Below are positions 30,980 through 45,529 of a stretch of DNA of 64,000 nucleotides, piece by piece (positions within the stretch are counted from its first letter, which is position 1; each line of letters opens with the position of its first letter). The position numbers and the translations under genes are program-made. Source of the DNA: Elysia crispata (lineage: Eukaryota > Mollusca > Gastropoda > Plakobranchidae); NCBI GenBank assembly GCA_033675545.1, contig JAWDGP010002020.1, positions 88,719 through 152,718 on the forward strand, given 5' to 3'. Below the pieces are notes generated by a model. That model ran no database searches. It was not told the origin of the DNA and worked only from the letters and a program-made list of their open reading frames with translations.

Positions 30980-31140
30980 TTTGAATTCTAAGTATTAGAT
31001 TGCGAGAAAAACTTTTGCAAGATCAATCTGTTCAGCTCGTGTTTTCTTTGAGCCGTAGCGTCTGTTTCGTTCATAATCATTTCCACTTTCGATTCAAACG
31101 GAAGTAAAGAGGTATCTATAGTTCCACCAGGTCAAGTCAT
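30980..31140 (-). promoter_or_regulatory. UBTF: Probable UBTF 5' UTR and core promoter region
   Basis: Immediately upstream of the initiator ATG at 30979-30977. The context TTCAAAATGG gives A at -3 and G at +4, a favourable start. Sequence above 30980 is less AT-rich with several CG dinucleotides; no TATA box was recognised. Transcription start not determined. Confidence 0.45.
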
Positions 31141-31719
31141 ATTTTTTTTTTCCCGCATTACGTGCATTATTGCGTAACTACCGTTGTTCCGTACGTTTTT
31201 GCGAAGTAGCCACCAATTAAACTATAGATTTAAACTTTTTCTTTCAGTCAAGAAATTTGTTGGATTCTTGTCTTACTGAATCATATTTAAATGTGCCATA
31301 AATCATTGTCCAATCTCAAAACAACTTCAAAATTTGCTTGAAAACAAGACCATGCGCCTCACACTGTACACTAAAATGTCAGATTACCGATGGTGTCTGC
31401 ATAACCAATGAGTTTCTTTGCAGAAGAGCTAAGATAAAAAGCACAGATAAATATATAATCACTTCATCGTGTGACAATCTTAGTAGGTTTACAATATTTA
31501 AAAACAAGTTTTGCGAGATGGGCAAAACACATGCAGAATATGTAGGGCAAGCAATAATCCCAAAATCATGGTTTCATCAGCATTTCCAATTTCAACCTGG
31601 CTCAGTTTATAGGCCATTAAGAAATCATATCAATTTTTCCTTATCCCGGGCCAATTTTCTTCACTTTCGTTCATGTCCTTTCACTTCTGATCACGCGGTC
31701 TTTCCCCTGATCTTTTGCC

Positions 31720-33530
31720 CTCAGTATTCCAATCCAGGGCCCGTTTTGTGATGATTTCGTCTGACTTTCTATGAGTCTGGCCAATCAGTTTCCAACGTCT
31801 CCTTCCAATTTCATCCACAACCAATTAGCTGCTCTGTTCTTCTCCAAACTTCCTCATTTCTGATCTTTTATATCCATCTTGTGCGATGAACCTTGCGTAG
31901 ACAATTGAAAATCTAAATTCGCTTCGGATGCTCCTGAAATCAGCCTGCTCCTAATCTTCTTTCGTTGGAGAATGACACCGTTAAAAGCTTTCCCTGGGAT
32001 TGATAGAAGAGTAAACCCTGTGCAATTTCCACATGCACTTAGATCTCCTTTCTTTGGAATTTTCACAAAGTACCACTCCTTCCACTCTTAGGGAAAGCGT
32101 CTTCTAGTCCAGATCTTTGCAAACAAGGGGCAGAGAGAAGCTGCACCATTTACATCTACCTTCAAAGCCTCCGGTGGGATTTAGTATGGTCCAGCTGTCT
32201 TCCCTTTGATAGCTTCAACAACCTCTTCCCTAGAACTCAGATCACATCAGAATCAGATTGCAACTCTTTTCTTTCCGACAAAATTTCTGGCAAACTACTT
32301 GGTGGGGATCAGTTATTAAAAAGGGGGATCCCTAAAATGCTCTCGCCATCTTTCCACCTGGGCTTCTTTTAAAAAAAATCGCTTTCCCTTAGCACCTGCT
32401 CTGTACCTTTTTCTACTTCTTCACCTTTGATCTTCCTGTACGATTTGCATTTTTCTGCTTCTCCAACTCCCTTCTTTTCTGTGTCAAACCCATTCAGTTA
32501 CGGCTTATCCATTCTTTTTGCTCCACTTTCTTTGATCCAAGGACATTTTGACAATCATGTTGTTGTATTGACTTCTTTGATCTTCGTCCAGTGATTTCCC
32601 ATATCTCTATCCCCACTGATTTTCTCGCGTGCAATTGAAATTCTTTTTTCTTGAGGTCATCAAGGAGATTTCGCCTAGAATCTGCTTCTGCTTATTCTCG
32701 TATTTCTTCTTCATTTCTTCAGGCGAAGTGTAAGTTTTGCCTCAGCGTATGGTGGTCCGATACACCATCACCCCTCCCTGGACAACATCTTCAAGTGGGC
32801 GTCTGAATCGCTTGGAAATATAGAAATGGTCAATTTTTGTTCTCGGTTGCTTTATGTATCCGCTTGTGTGGAAAAACGGAACCTCCAATTATAAATCCAT
32901 TGAAATCGCAGAAGTTTTCAAGTCGTTTTCCATTGTCTTTCATCAGTCCTAACCATTTCCCCATGAACAACTCCAATATTGGCATCGGCGTCTCCTGTCG
33001 CAGTAACATTACATTTTTCTTCTTCGGTAATTGGTCAATAGCTTCATAAAGTCTATTGTAAACAGCACCCTTGGTTTCCTCTTCTGCTTCAATTACTGGG
33101 GTATACACATGCACTATATTCATGTTTCCATTCTTTCTCCTAGTATTAAACGATGCCATGATGATTCTGTCTGCATTCTGCTCCCATCCTCTCAGAGACT
33201 TCAGTGCATACTGATCCAAAACCAGTACTACTCCTTCTGAATGGTGGTTGTTATCTCGTCCGGAGTACAGAATTGAAAATTTTGTTCTCCAGAGCTAACA
33301 TCCACGGGGTCTCGCTTACTCCAAGTACATGCAACCTGTATCTTTTCATCTCTATGGAAATCTGAACACATTTTCCTCCTGGTACATGGTGTGGACATTT
33401 CTCGACAAAATTCGGAGAAACTTTTTTTATGGCGAAGCTATCGAGAAGGTGGAGTCCTTTTGACTTAATCCACAGACCTCCATCTGTTTTGCAGGTGGAG
33501 AGACTCCTTCATCTTCCAAAGAGTGAGAAA
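31720..33530 (-). mobile_element. Degenerate RTE-type LINE with internal deletion
   Basis: Minus-strand translations give MKRYRLHVLGVSET near 33350-33310 (endonuclease start). The EN core follows at 33219-32830 (ALKSLRGWEQNADRIIMASF, NGKRLENFCDFNGFIIGGSV), then an RT-start-like frame at 32066-31854 (IPKKGDLSACGNCTGFTLLS). Only about 60 bp further, near 31800-31750, is a C-terminal-type segment (RRRWKLIGQTHRKSDEIITK). Most of the RT, including any YADD motif, is missing. Many stops and frame changes; a dead copy. Confidence 0.7.
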
Positions 33531-33534
33531 ATGT

Positions 33535-34740
33535 AAATTACTTGTTAGTGTTTCATTAACTTTACCGTTTTTATATGGTCGGTAGTTAGCCCATCGCCAA
33601 CTCGCTCGAGTCTGAAGACCAGGACCATCTGCACTTTAATTGATGAAGAAGTCATATCAGCGAAAGCATCAAGAGTAGAGGAAGTCATCAGGCTGGATAA
33701 TTTACCAAAGTAGCTGATACAAGCAATCGGAAAAATATTATATATGGTCTACCTGTTGCATGCAACAAAAATTTTCCCATAGCGAATGACAATAAGCATG
33801 AACAAAGTCTCTTATCGACACCCCATAATCTTATAGAATCCACAAATATGCCAAAATATCGCACAATCAGCCTCATCAGTCACACAAGGTGAGCTGTATT
33901 GAAGATGATACATGTAACAACCTTTTAAACGATTAGAGCCTATCTTTGAAGAACCCTCAAGAAATGGATCTGACCTTCAATTCAGGACACCGTGTGAGAT
34001 TAACCCCAACACCAAGTCTTTGTTATTCGGATCAACACTTATGCCAACTGGATTGGCATGATTCATAGACCCCGATGAAAAAATCTTCAGCGCACTTTGA
34101 TAAAACAGTAAATAAGAGATAATTGAGAAATGCATTTGAAGTTAGATAAGGCTATTTGCTTATGCTCATTTTCTTCAACATATTCTATGAAATTAATAAT
34201 AAAAGCAGTATCAATAATTTCAATATGTCATGAACGGAATTCAAAAATAAAATAAAAAAAAAAAAAACTCACCAAAAACTAACATTGTATTGTAATGGTG
34301 AAAAACATCACTTGGCTTATAAGACCCAAAGTTCAATCGAATCTCTATGATTGTAATTCCTTTATGACATCAGTTCTATGGATTCACCAACGTGGACATC
34401 GTAAAAATAATCCTCGTGTACTAAAAAGCCAAAATAAAAAGCGATTCATATTCTATCTTGGTGACTGTTTTATACTGTTTTACATTTCTTATACAACTAC
34501 AGTTATCCTGGATCTTAAAATTGATTCTTGAACTAAAGCTGTATATGATGATTTAAGCGTTTTTGTCTAGCTTTTCTATGTTCAATAATCCAGGTCCAAG
34601 CTAATCAAGTTATTACGTTATCAAGCATGTCCCCTGCAAAAATAATGTAGACCAGTGAAATTATTCCCAGTAGGACAGGAATGTGTCTATAGTCGCTACC
34701 GGTACTTAGAGTTAGGCATTGCCTGTTGCTCCGTTAAAAA
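33535..34740. other. Intergenic region between the UBTF and EEF1D 5' ends
   Basis: Single-copy-looking AT-rich DNA after the LINE relic; no exon recognised. It presumably contains promoter sequence for EEF1D at its right end. Confidence 0.45.
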
Positions 34741-34746
34741 CATGAA

Positions 34747-34792
34747 CTTCCCTTTTGACAAGACGTGGCCCTCATTGAGCAGTCGTGATACG
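34747..34792 (+). promoter_or_regulatory. EEF1D: Candidate non-coding first exon of EEF1D with 5' TOP tract
   Basis: CTTCCCTTTT at 34747-34756 is a C followed by nine pyrimidines, the form of a terminal oligopyrimidine start typical of translation-factor mRNAs. It is followed by 36 nt and a consensus donor (ACG|GTAAGTGA) at 34793. A matching acceptor (AACAATTTTTCAG) ends at 35936, 32 nt before the EEF1D ATG. The assignment is inference from these signals. Confidence 0.45.
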
Positions 34793-34799
34793 GTAAGTG

Positions 34800-35936
<1,137 letters not shown>

Positions 35937-35968
35937 CAGTTTTTGTTCTGACGTCATCATCACCTGAA

Positions 35969-38900
35969 ATGTCGAACCCACTTTTGCTTGAGAATGTCTG
36001 GCTGCAGCAACAAAAATTTGAGGATGCTGAACGTCTTTACCAGCAATTGAAGGCGGGCACATCCTCTGCATCACAAGTAAGAGTTGTTGACCTTAAGCCT
36101 CAGTTTGCTAAGCTGAGGTTGGTTTTTGTTTCATAATTCAACAACGGTAAAGGCAAACTATGCAGGGATTACCATTGTTATTTGAATTTGTTAGTCCTGT
36201 TCCAATGTATGATCTTGTTTCTAAAACTTTTTAAAATTTATCTCGTTAAATAAGACTCACGTTTCACTCGACTTCAACCACCTAAGGTAAAATTTTATAC
36301 ATTTTTTCGTCAAAGACAATTTTTTGGGTTGACTTGCAAAAAAAAAATTATATTGTTACAAGGTGAGAGATGGAAACGGATAATGTCACGTAAACAAAAT
36401 CAGCACCCTTCTTATTTTGCCCTTAGTATATTGATATTGACATATGTGAAGTGTAAAACTTTGTATAGGTCATGCTCTGTTAGTATCTACGCATCACATT
36501 TTATTTTTTTTTTTGTAAACTGGAGAACTAATTTTAACAAATTCATGCAAACTACTCTGATAAAAAGACTTCACTGAGTTATTTGATCTTATATGTTACC
36601 AATTTAAAGTATCATTCCCACAGCTTGTGCGCCTGTCCACACACATGGAGAGACAGCCAAAGCATATTACTTTCAGTTTACTTCGATAGAGTAATGCAGT
36701 TTTTTCCTTCACTACATTTTTGAATAAACAAATTAGGTCTTACCTTTTGCCTATTTTTTTTTAACCTTTGTCTAAAATCTAAAAATCACTGCGATAAATG
36801 CACAGGATATTTCTTACATCCACCATTCTCCCTCCTCAGGCAATGTTCATTCATTTCTGCCGCATCTTCCCCACATTCCAGGTGTAACATTAGTTTGAGC
36901 GAAAATGGTTTAATCATTCGCCCAACAAGGTTTCTCGTCTCAGCAGCAATTTCATTGCAAAGCTCATTGATGTCTTTTCGAAGGTAGAGTAAGAATCAGT
37001 TGTATTCATCCTCAGAGGAGAAGAATCATGAATAGTAAAAGAAGCACATTCAGATGAGTTCCTTGCCCTATCCAGCTATCAAGTGTGTTGTTGAACACAA
37101 GAAATGTCATTCTGGTTGACTTTGGACATATCTTATCAATGATGAAGTTACTTTCTTTTGATCCATCAACCTCTTATTTTGAAATGCCCTGTGACAATTT
37201 GTGATGTTGTTGATGTGAAGAGGATGAGAAAAGTCTATCGGAAATTTAACTTTAAAGATAAATGAAAGAATGACTAAGTTATTTATAAATAAAGAACAAA
37301 CTCTTATAGTCTATATTTACCATTTCCGTCGTTTTGAGTCCTCGCCCCCAAGTGATCTATAGTCCTTTTTGCTGTGAATCAAAGTGGTGCAGTAAATTAA
37401 TGATGTACCTAAAAAAAATGATTTTTTTCCCTTTACTGAAAGGGGAAGGTCAATTTTGCAATATGCAAGTTTTAAATTTATGAGATCAAAATTCTTGTGA
37501 ATATTGTAGAAATGCATAATAATTAAATTTATAGACAGCCCGTGAAGATCAGTTCCAATTTTTGTAGTGCAAATGTCAGGGTCCTTTTTTTTTTCTTCAA
37601 AAGAAATGTTTTGCACGTGTTGAAACCAAAGGCTTATAAGTATTGCCTGGCTAAGTCCTCAGTTGGTTTCACTATATTTCTTTTGTCTGTTGTAGACTAA
37701 CACAGACAATAAATGTTCATTGGCTGGGGAAATAGCACAAGTGAGGCAAGACATACAGAGTGCTCTTAATAAACCTCCTCCAAAGGGGGTGAGTAAATCT
37801 TTATGTTGTCACACTTGTGGCACTAGACTGAGCTTCATTGCATTGTGAAAACTTTATTTTTATTTTATTTTTTTTTTTTTGCCTTTTTTATTTTAGCATC
37901 TCATTATGTGTGCATTCTCCTGTCGTATGTAAGACCAAGCATATAAAAATTTTAATTTAAAAATGAGACATGAAAAAGAAAAAAGAAATAGAAACATGTG
38001 ACAAACAGTGGTATCAAAAACAGGAGCAGATCAAATTCTTCATGTCAGGCTAAAGTTATATAAAGGCACTGAATTTGTATACAAATTTCTTTTGTGTAAC
38101 TCTGAAAGGACTGTGAAAAAAATAGCTAACACCCAATGCTTTCATCATATACCATTTAAAAAAAATTTTAACATAATTATTTCCTCTAATGTTTCTTTTG
38201 CGCCTGCAATACTTAGTAATCAAAACCAGTGGCATATGATGACTTTGTAAAGCAAAAGTTAACTCTTGTGATGAAATTTTGCTTATTTCCAAGCAAATTA
38301 ATTAACGTACATAACATTTTGTTGACTAATTTTGTAAAAATGGACGCAATTTTGTATTCCAACACAATTTTTTCTATTTTGTACCTGTGCAGCACCCCAA
38401 CCCCTTCTTTTTATTCCTTTTCAAATTTTAAGCTCATGCAAAATAGGCGCATGGATCACTTACTTTGATCTCAAACCTGTCCTTTTATATACAATTTATC
38501 TTAGCTCTTTAAATCCATTTTACATGCATTTGACTCCTACACAGATGTAAAAAATTGCTAGTCTAAATTTATCATTCCTTCCTCTAAGAGCTGATACAAG
38601 TTCAAATGTGTTATTTATATGGAAACTGTGTTATACATTACCATATGAATGTAGTGTATTTTTTTTCTCCTTCTCCAGTATGTTTTGTATAAATTCCTTT
38701 TGCTTCTTATACGTTAACGGGCTATTTATTCATTTTGCTCTTTCTGCTGTTGTGGCTGAAATTTAAGTACTATTAATTTTTAACAGCCTGAGCTTCCTTA
38801 TTTTTTAAGCCCTTTTACTGACCCGAAGTATCTCTTAATTGCACAATTGGGCAATTTTTGCACTATGTGCTGTTTTTGTTCTCAATAAGCCTACAAAGGA

Positions 38901-41900
38901 AATGTTCAAGCATCTTTAGGGACAAGTAAAAAGAGAAATGAGTCAACAGGCTAGAGTCTAGTGAATAGTCCTAATGCTATTAGGCATTTTGCATAACCTC
39001 CCTTTTAGAAAGCATACCAGTTGCGGACTTCAGTGTTAATTTAACTCAAATAATAAGCTTAAGAGATGGGCTGTAACTATAGCTTCAAACTTTCTGATTT
39101 AGTGTGCAATTTATAGATTTATGTATAAAGTCACACTGTTTAATTTCTGAAGTTAGTAAGTTGCAAGTGTTGTATTTGTTTAAATGTGTAAATTTTTCTG
39201 GGTCCATGGTAGATGTAAGTAATTGTTCAGATTAACCTATACTTTTTGTCGATGGCTGACAGGCATTAAAAATAGCTCAATCTTGTAACTTTTTGTTGAT
39301 GTTAAATGTCAAAGTTGTGGCCTTTTTGTTTTTCAATCTTGTAACTGTGCTCCATGTATTGCCTTTTTGAATTATTTTTTTTTTTTTGGGGGGGGAGGGG
39401 GGGCGCTTCTTGGCCTTTCATCTCACTGATGAGGCTCATAATTGCCCTGGCCTTTACCTTTATGGTCTATTTATTGCTTTGCTGTAGTTCTTTCAGTGCA
39501 GATGTTGAAATAGATACACACACATATATATATATATATGTCTTTATATTAAACAAAAAATGTTGCCAAATCTCTCAACTTGTGGTTGAGCAAACTGTGC
39601 ATGCAGCTCAATCAATTTGGAGGCTTAGTTAATATTTTAAACAATTTTAATCAAAGATGGCAATTTTTTTTTGTGTATGTTTTTGTTAGCTGTTGTCTAT
39701 TTTTAGGAGTAAGTATAAATACTTTTCCTTTTTTTTTAAATAGACTTAAGTAATGTACTTTTTTATTTGATAAAAATTACTGGTTCAGAAAGATAAAAAG
39801 GATGCACTTAATGCATCAACGTGAATTAGAGCCATTGATGCATACAATTCATTTGAAATTGAATATGTTTATTTTATTTTTTTTCTTTTATCATTGTCAG
39901 TCTCCTGCTGGTGGTGCTGGTGACGCCTCTGTTATGAAAAGATTGGAGGCTTTAGAAAAGGAAAATAAGGAGCTTAGAAAAAGTAAGTGTTGCTGTGTAA
40001 TTTTTTTTTTTATATAACGAAAAGCTTATCTGAAAATTTGACATAAAGTACATACACGTCTCATCATGCTGTTTGTAAGTGGGACTCATTGCACATTAAA
40101 GCTTTAAAATTAATGAAATTTTTGTCTCTATGCCAATGATCTCAGTAGAATTGTTCTTATAATGGCTATCATTATGAAAAACCGCTATTTGGGTTTTTTG
40201 CACTTAGGTTGTAAAGGATTATTTCAGACTGGGCTTAAGCTGTAACCATAATTACTTCTTTCTATTGTTTTCTTACTATCCACACAGTTACTGATGACTT
40301 GAGAGCCTTGATATTGACGGTGCAATCATCTGTGAAGGGTGGAGCTGCCCCAGCCTCTGCCCCAGCTCCTGCTAGTTCTGCACCAGCAAAGAAACCAGCA
40401 CCAGCGGATGATGATGATGATGATGACGATGATGACCTTTTTGGCAGTGATGTGCGTTATGGGTAGTAGTTAAAATGTATGACGTTGGTGAAGAGACTGA
40501 ATTTTTTTCGAATCAGATCCTTTATCATACCACAGTGTGTTCTATGTAACAATGTCATTTGAAGTTCTATTTTGTTCCTAGTTTAACTAGGGCACACACA
40601 TGAGGTGTACATTTGTCTACTGCTGTGCAGTGGCTTTATTTATTGGTAACTCTAGAGCTACGAAACCCTGAGCCTTTTGGAGGGAGATATCATGGTTATG
40701 CACCATTACTGTACACCTCAAATGAAAAAAATTCTGATTCAAAGAACACCTTGCATTCAGCAAACAGAGAAAAATTCTTTTTTTTTTTCCTTTTGACTCT
40801 CTTAAAAAGCCTTGCATCAAACAAACCTCAGACCCAACTTTGAGTTCAACGTATCGCAAGTGTTGGTAAACCCACTGTAGAATGCTTTTCTACTAAATAC
40901 AAATGTACCAGAGTCTTATAATAGCTTGTAGTTGCCACAAATCTTACAATGCAAACTTCACTGTGTATTTAAAAAAAGAAGGGTAATTGTGTAAATCCTT
41001 ATTTATCCCAAAAGGATGAAGAAACAAAAGCTATCAAGGCACAAAGACTGGCAGCTTATGCAGAGAAAAAAGCAAACAGTAAGTGCATTTGTGTATCTTC
41101 AACCATCATTCCTTTCCAAAGTAAAAGTACACTTATCTATATTATTTTTGTTAAAGTTTGATCAAATGGCAATACGTTATTATTTAATGCTTTTCTGAAT
41201 ATTTTGATTGTTTTACAATAGAGTCTCTTTATGCACCCAGGCCGACCTATATAATTTTCCTCTGTAAAAAAACTTTTCTGGGTATTGAGTCATATTTGAA
41301 AGTAAGGATGAAGTATGTCATTTTAAAGAGATCATGAATAAAATAGAGATAATAAAGTTTTCTTGAATTTTGAAAAAAAAAAAATTTTTTTTACCAGTAA
41401 TTTAAAAAAAAAAATAATGCGTCAAGTAATTTTTAAAGCTTTTTTTGCAAACACAATTAAAAGAAAATTACTGCTTACCTAAATAATTATATCAACCATA
41501 GCATGTTAAAATTGAATCTGTACATTTAAGTAAGGGCTTTTTTTGAAAATATAGACATTCAAGCTGTTGTCTCTTTCTTTGAAGTGCTTATGATCTTGTG
41601 ATAATTTTTTGTGAACTCTGAACAATTGTATTTAAAAAACTCATTAAATGATTATGGCTCCAACTATTGGAGGATAAACTGTGTTTATAGGTGTAGATTT
41701 AACTGTATTTCGACAGTTTTAGATAATTTTTACTATTTTGCTCTTTCCCCTACCTTCAGGACATACATTGATTATTGCAGGTTCCATTCCATTCATAGCT
41801 GTTCAACTTTCTATTTAATTCATTGGAGTTTTGATTTTTTGCTAAATTTAAAAGCAAACTGTTAAACATTTGATTGCAATCAACCAGAAATTGATGGCAT

Positions 41901-43743
41901 GATTCTAAGAAGTTAGCTAATATCAGGATAGGGCATTTCTCTCTTGTATCACCTTTTGTATTTCTATTTTAAAAGTGTACCTTTGTTAGAATCATAACGC
42001 AGAACAAACATTTTTACAGAGAATGTACAAATTGTACTTGCAATGGAAAAAGCATATTGAAAAAACAAATTGGTTTGTGCATATAGTTTCCAAGGCCTTG
42101 CTTACCTTAGGATGAAAGCCATCTATAAAAGAAAAAATGTTATCATCATTATTATTATTATTGAAGTCATGTGATTGAAGAATAGACAGGATTTTATCAA
42201 CTGTAAATTATATTTTCACTTACATGATCAAACAGTAAAATTTATCAATCACACATTTCTTGATTGATATTGTAACCTGAGTACAATTTCATAATTTTAT
42301 CAGTTTTCCTAGAGTTCTAACCTATACAATATATAAATTTTGGCAAATAGTAAGTAACCCGAGGATAAAATTGCTAAACTTACTCTGTTATGAAAGTCAA
42401 AACTTCTGCCATTGAGTTTCAAAATTTGTAGACCAATTCTGTGCCTCACAATTGGTGACTCAATATGTACATAATTTAGATATAAACAGGATGCAATTTT
42501 TTAAAAATAATTATTTATGCACTAACTGCAATTGTCTGCTAGCAGATGCAAAAGAGTGCAATAGTCGGACCTATAAATAATTTTCAAACACAACATGCTG
42601 CAGAATGGTGGACATAAGTTTGATTCAAACCAGAATGAAGAGGGCAAAAGAATAAATTTTTTCTGTGATTTTCCTGCCTATTTCTCTAGAGCCTAAGGTC
42701 ATCGCCAAATCAAGCATTGTGTTGGATGTAAAGCCTTGGGATGACGAGACGGACATGGTAGAGCTGGAAAAACAAGTGCGATCTATAGAACAAGATGGTC
42801 TTGTCTGGGGTGCATGTGAGTCTGGATTCAAAAAGCAGCGGTTGAATCTTAATTTAAGACAAGTTTTACATCAAGGACCAATATGTAAGCTCAAACTTTT
42901 AATTTTAAATCTTTGTCCACCACAACCTTCAAATATGAAGCATTCAAAAATATATATGACTAGTTATGAGTTTCTAATGATTTATTTATTGTCCTTTGAA
43001 AACGTCTTTTGAAATATTATTTTTGATTGTCTTTTCCAGCAAAACTTGTAGAAGTAGGATATGGCATCAAGAAACTGCAAATTATGTGTGTTGTTGAGGA
43101 TGACAAAGTTAGTGTTGATGACTTGCAAGAAAAGATTACTACAGATTTTGAAGATTTGGTGAGTGAGCAGCTATGTGGTATGGCTTACATTTAGCCAGTG
43201 AATTAAAACTTATCCACCAAGACACTTTCCAGCACATCAAAACATGTGCTTCTAGTATTAAGTAGGGGCCTGCATAATACATTGTAGTGTTCAAAATATT
43301 TGACTACTGAAAAAGCTTAGATCAAAATTTACTGCTTATTTTTTTATGAAAAAAAAAAGCTTTTAGTACCTCTTTTTGGCAGTAATTTTTTAGAATTTGA
43401 AATGAGACCCTCATTTTATTATCTCTCGAAATTACTGATATGATTGAGAGATTCTTGGATGTGGGTTAATGACAAATTTTCTAAAAGATACCATAATACA
43501 ATTAATAGTAAATACCTTTTCCATTTCTCTTAATTAAGAGCAGGCCCAGAAACCGGCGAAGTCATCTAAAGAAAACATTTTCATGCAGCAATTAATTCAA
43601 CAATTTCACTATATGTAGGCTCTGCTGTATTTTTAATGAAAATACTTTGTAATTATATAAAATATAACAATGTATTATTATAAAATCACTTTTATCCTCC
43701 ACAGTGTCAAAGTGTAGATGTGGCTGCATTCAACAAAATCTAG
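35969..43743 (+). CDS. EEF1D: Elongation factor 1-delta (eEF1B-delta, eEF1D)
   Basis: Eight coding exons with consistent phases: 35969-36076, 37696-37788, 39901-39982, 40288-40451, 41015-41078, 42690-42815, 43040-43158, 43705-43743, encoding 264 aa. eEF1D is a guanine-nucleotide exchange subunit of the eEF1B complex; it recycles eEF1A-GDP to eEF1A-GTP in the cytosol. The N-terminus ([20 protein letters not shown]) matches the eEF1-gamma-binding start of the delta subunit and separates it from eEF1B-beta. Exons 2-4 form the coiled-coil ([16 protein letters not shown]). An Ala/Pro linker, a ten-residue Asp run and LFGSD (acidic, CK2-type) follow. The C-terminal GEF domain is highly conserved: [44 protein letters not shown] and the terminal VDVAAFNKI. 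The start codon is the first ATG of the exon. Exon 4 ends at a GTGCGT donor. Confidence 0.97.
36077..42689. other. EEF1D introns
   Basis: Large AT-rich introns between the exons listed for EEF1D. Apart from a faint minus-strand coding-like patch at about 36830-37000 and an AT/G-rich stretch near 39370-39410, no feature was recognised. Confidence 0.5.
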
Positions 43744-43776
43744 AGAGAAACTACTGCTCAGGAAGCCATTGTCGCC

Positions 43777-43782
43777 AATAAA
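43777..43782 (+). terminator. EEF1D poly(A) signal
   Basis: AATAAA 34 nt after the TAG stop at 43741-43743, giving a very short 3' UTR. Confidence 0.75.
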
Positions 43783-43799
43783 AAGTCTTGCTTTGTATA

Positions 43800-45523
43800 C
43801 CAGTTGTGATTTGATGTTGGAAATTATTTATGTGATGTGAGCATTTATACGCAATATAGAGGAAGTGACCTTATGTAACAGAAATGAATTTGTTCCCTTT
43901 TTTTAATTTGTTAGTTTCTTTTTTTGTCAATTTCTTTCAAGTAAACATCAAAATTAGATAAATTTGAATTTTCCACTTCATTTATTCAATTCTTTTTCTT
44001 TCTTTTTTTTTTTTTAAATACTAGATCTAGAGTGAAATTATAAATTGAAGGTTGGAAATTTTGATTAATTTGAAGCACTCATTGATAACTTTGAAATGGA
44101 TTACTTTTTTCTTTCAAACAAGAAATATGACAAAACTTTTCTAAGAAAAATTCAGATATGATAGATGGTATACAACAACATTTATACAAACACACTAGTA
44201 AGTAACCCATTCTATGGATTTGATAACCGGTAGCAGGAAATGAGCTGCATTATATATTTTTCCAATTTTAATTTAATACTACATATGTATGTATTTCTTT
44301 AAAGAAGACAGATTTGAAGTGTGACATTTGAAATGAGTATGAAGAAGACGGATTTGAAGTGTTACATCTTGAAATGAATCTCCTTCCAAGGAAATAAATA
44401 ACAATAGGATCCATTAACAAGTCTATAAAAAACGAAGCATCTATCATGCAATGACGTAGAAAAAAGCAAGCTCTGCTATTGAAAGCCCATCTTGCTGCAC
44501 TATCAATTTCATCAACGAGTGAATTAAATTTAAATTTAAACGGCCTTTAAAGTCGATTGGAATTTTTTTTTAATGCCACTGTCAGCACCACAAATCTGAT
44601 CTGAAGTGGTTTCACAAAATAATTTATTTCAAAAGGTTAGATATTTCAGTAACAAATAAAACTTATGCGGAATGAAAAAATAAATGAATGTAGTTTCTAA
44701 AGAAATTCAATTTCCATTTTCGAACTTGAACTTGATTCTGAAAACCTACTCAAAATAGGCAAAACGCAAAACTAAACCTAGTGACATCTATGCTCCCACA
44801 CCAATAGAGAAAACCAAAGTTCTCCAAACTGGAAAGCACATTGATAATGCTCAGAAACTGAAGGGTATGACAGGTCAACAAAAAAGCAAAAGACCTACCA
44901 ACATAATTGTGTAAAAAATTTAATAATAGTAAATATAGTAATAACGAGTTGCATCTGTCTGCGCATTATACTGTTATGGCTACCGTTTTCTCAAGTCCCT
45001 TTGGGAACGATCTTTTGAATGAATGCAAATCTGTGCTTGCATACATGTACTTTTCAATCAAAAATTTAAATAATGTTTCTTGATTTTGTACCTCAGTACT
45101 AGTGCTTTTCTCCATAAAATTTTTGGGAATGTTACTTTTGATTCTTTGGAAAACAAAAATTATTTATTTACAAATAGATCAGTATTATCTGCGTAAATTT
45201 TGGAAATTTGTGCAATTATTGTCAATTTTCTTTGGCAAATTTTGATTGTGTTCAATTGCATCTTTCCACTGAAATGGATAAAGGGGATTGTGTTTTATGG
45301 TGGTTTTTGTGATTTATAGTACTTTGAAAGACAGATACAGTTTTTGAGAAAAGTCCAAAACATTTTTTTTTTCTTTCGGTGTGCATAGATTCTAGAGTAT
45401 GATCTTGATCTTGATGATATCCATTCCTACGCCAATCAAAACATAGACCAAAGTATCTCAAGATTTTCTTTCGCACAATTGCTTTGAAAAAATTACAGAA
45501 AATAATTTTTATAAATAAAATTC
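43800..45523. other. Intergenic spacer between convergent EEF1D and CENP-O-like genes
   Basis: AT-rich. A two-copy direct repeat of about 38 bp (GAAGACAGATTTGAAGTG / GAAGACGGATTTGAAGTG) lies at 44300-44378. No gene was recognised. Confidence 0.55.
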
Positions 45524-45529
45524 TTTATT
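45524..45529 (-). terminator. Poly(A) signal overlapping the CENP-O-like stop codon
   Basis: On the minus strand the sequence is GAGTGAATAAAG: the last base of the TGA stop (45529) is the first base of AATAAA. Confidence 0.75.

Noticed and set aside
31338..31751. 137-codon plus-strand frame
   Set aside because: Its right half lies opposite the RTE LINE remnant, and the sequence has no recognisable domain.
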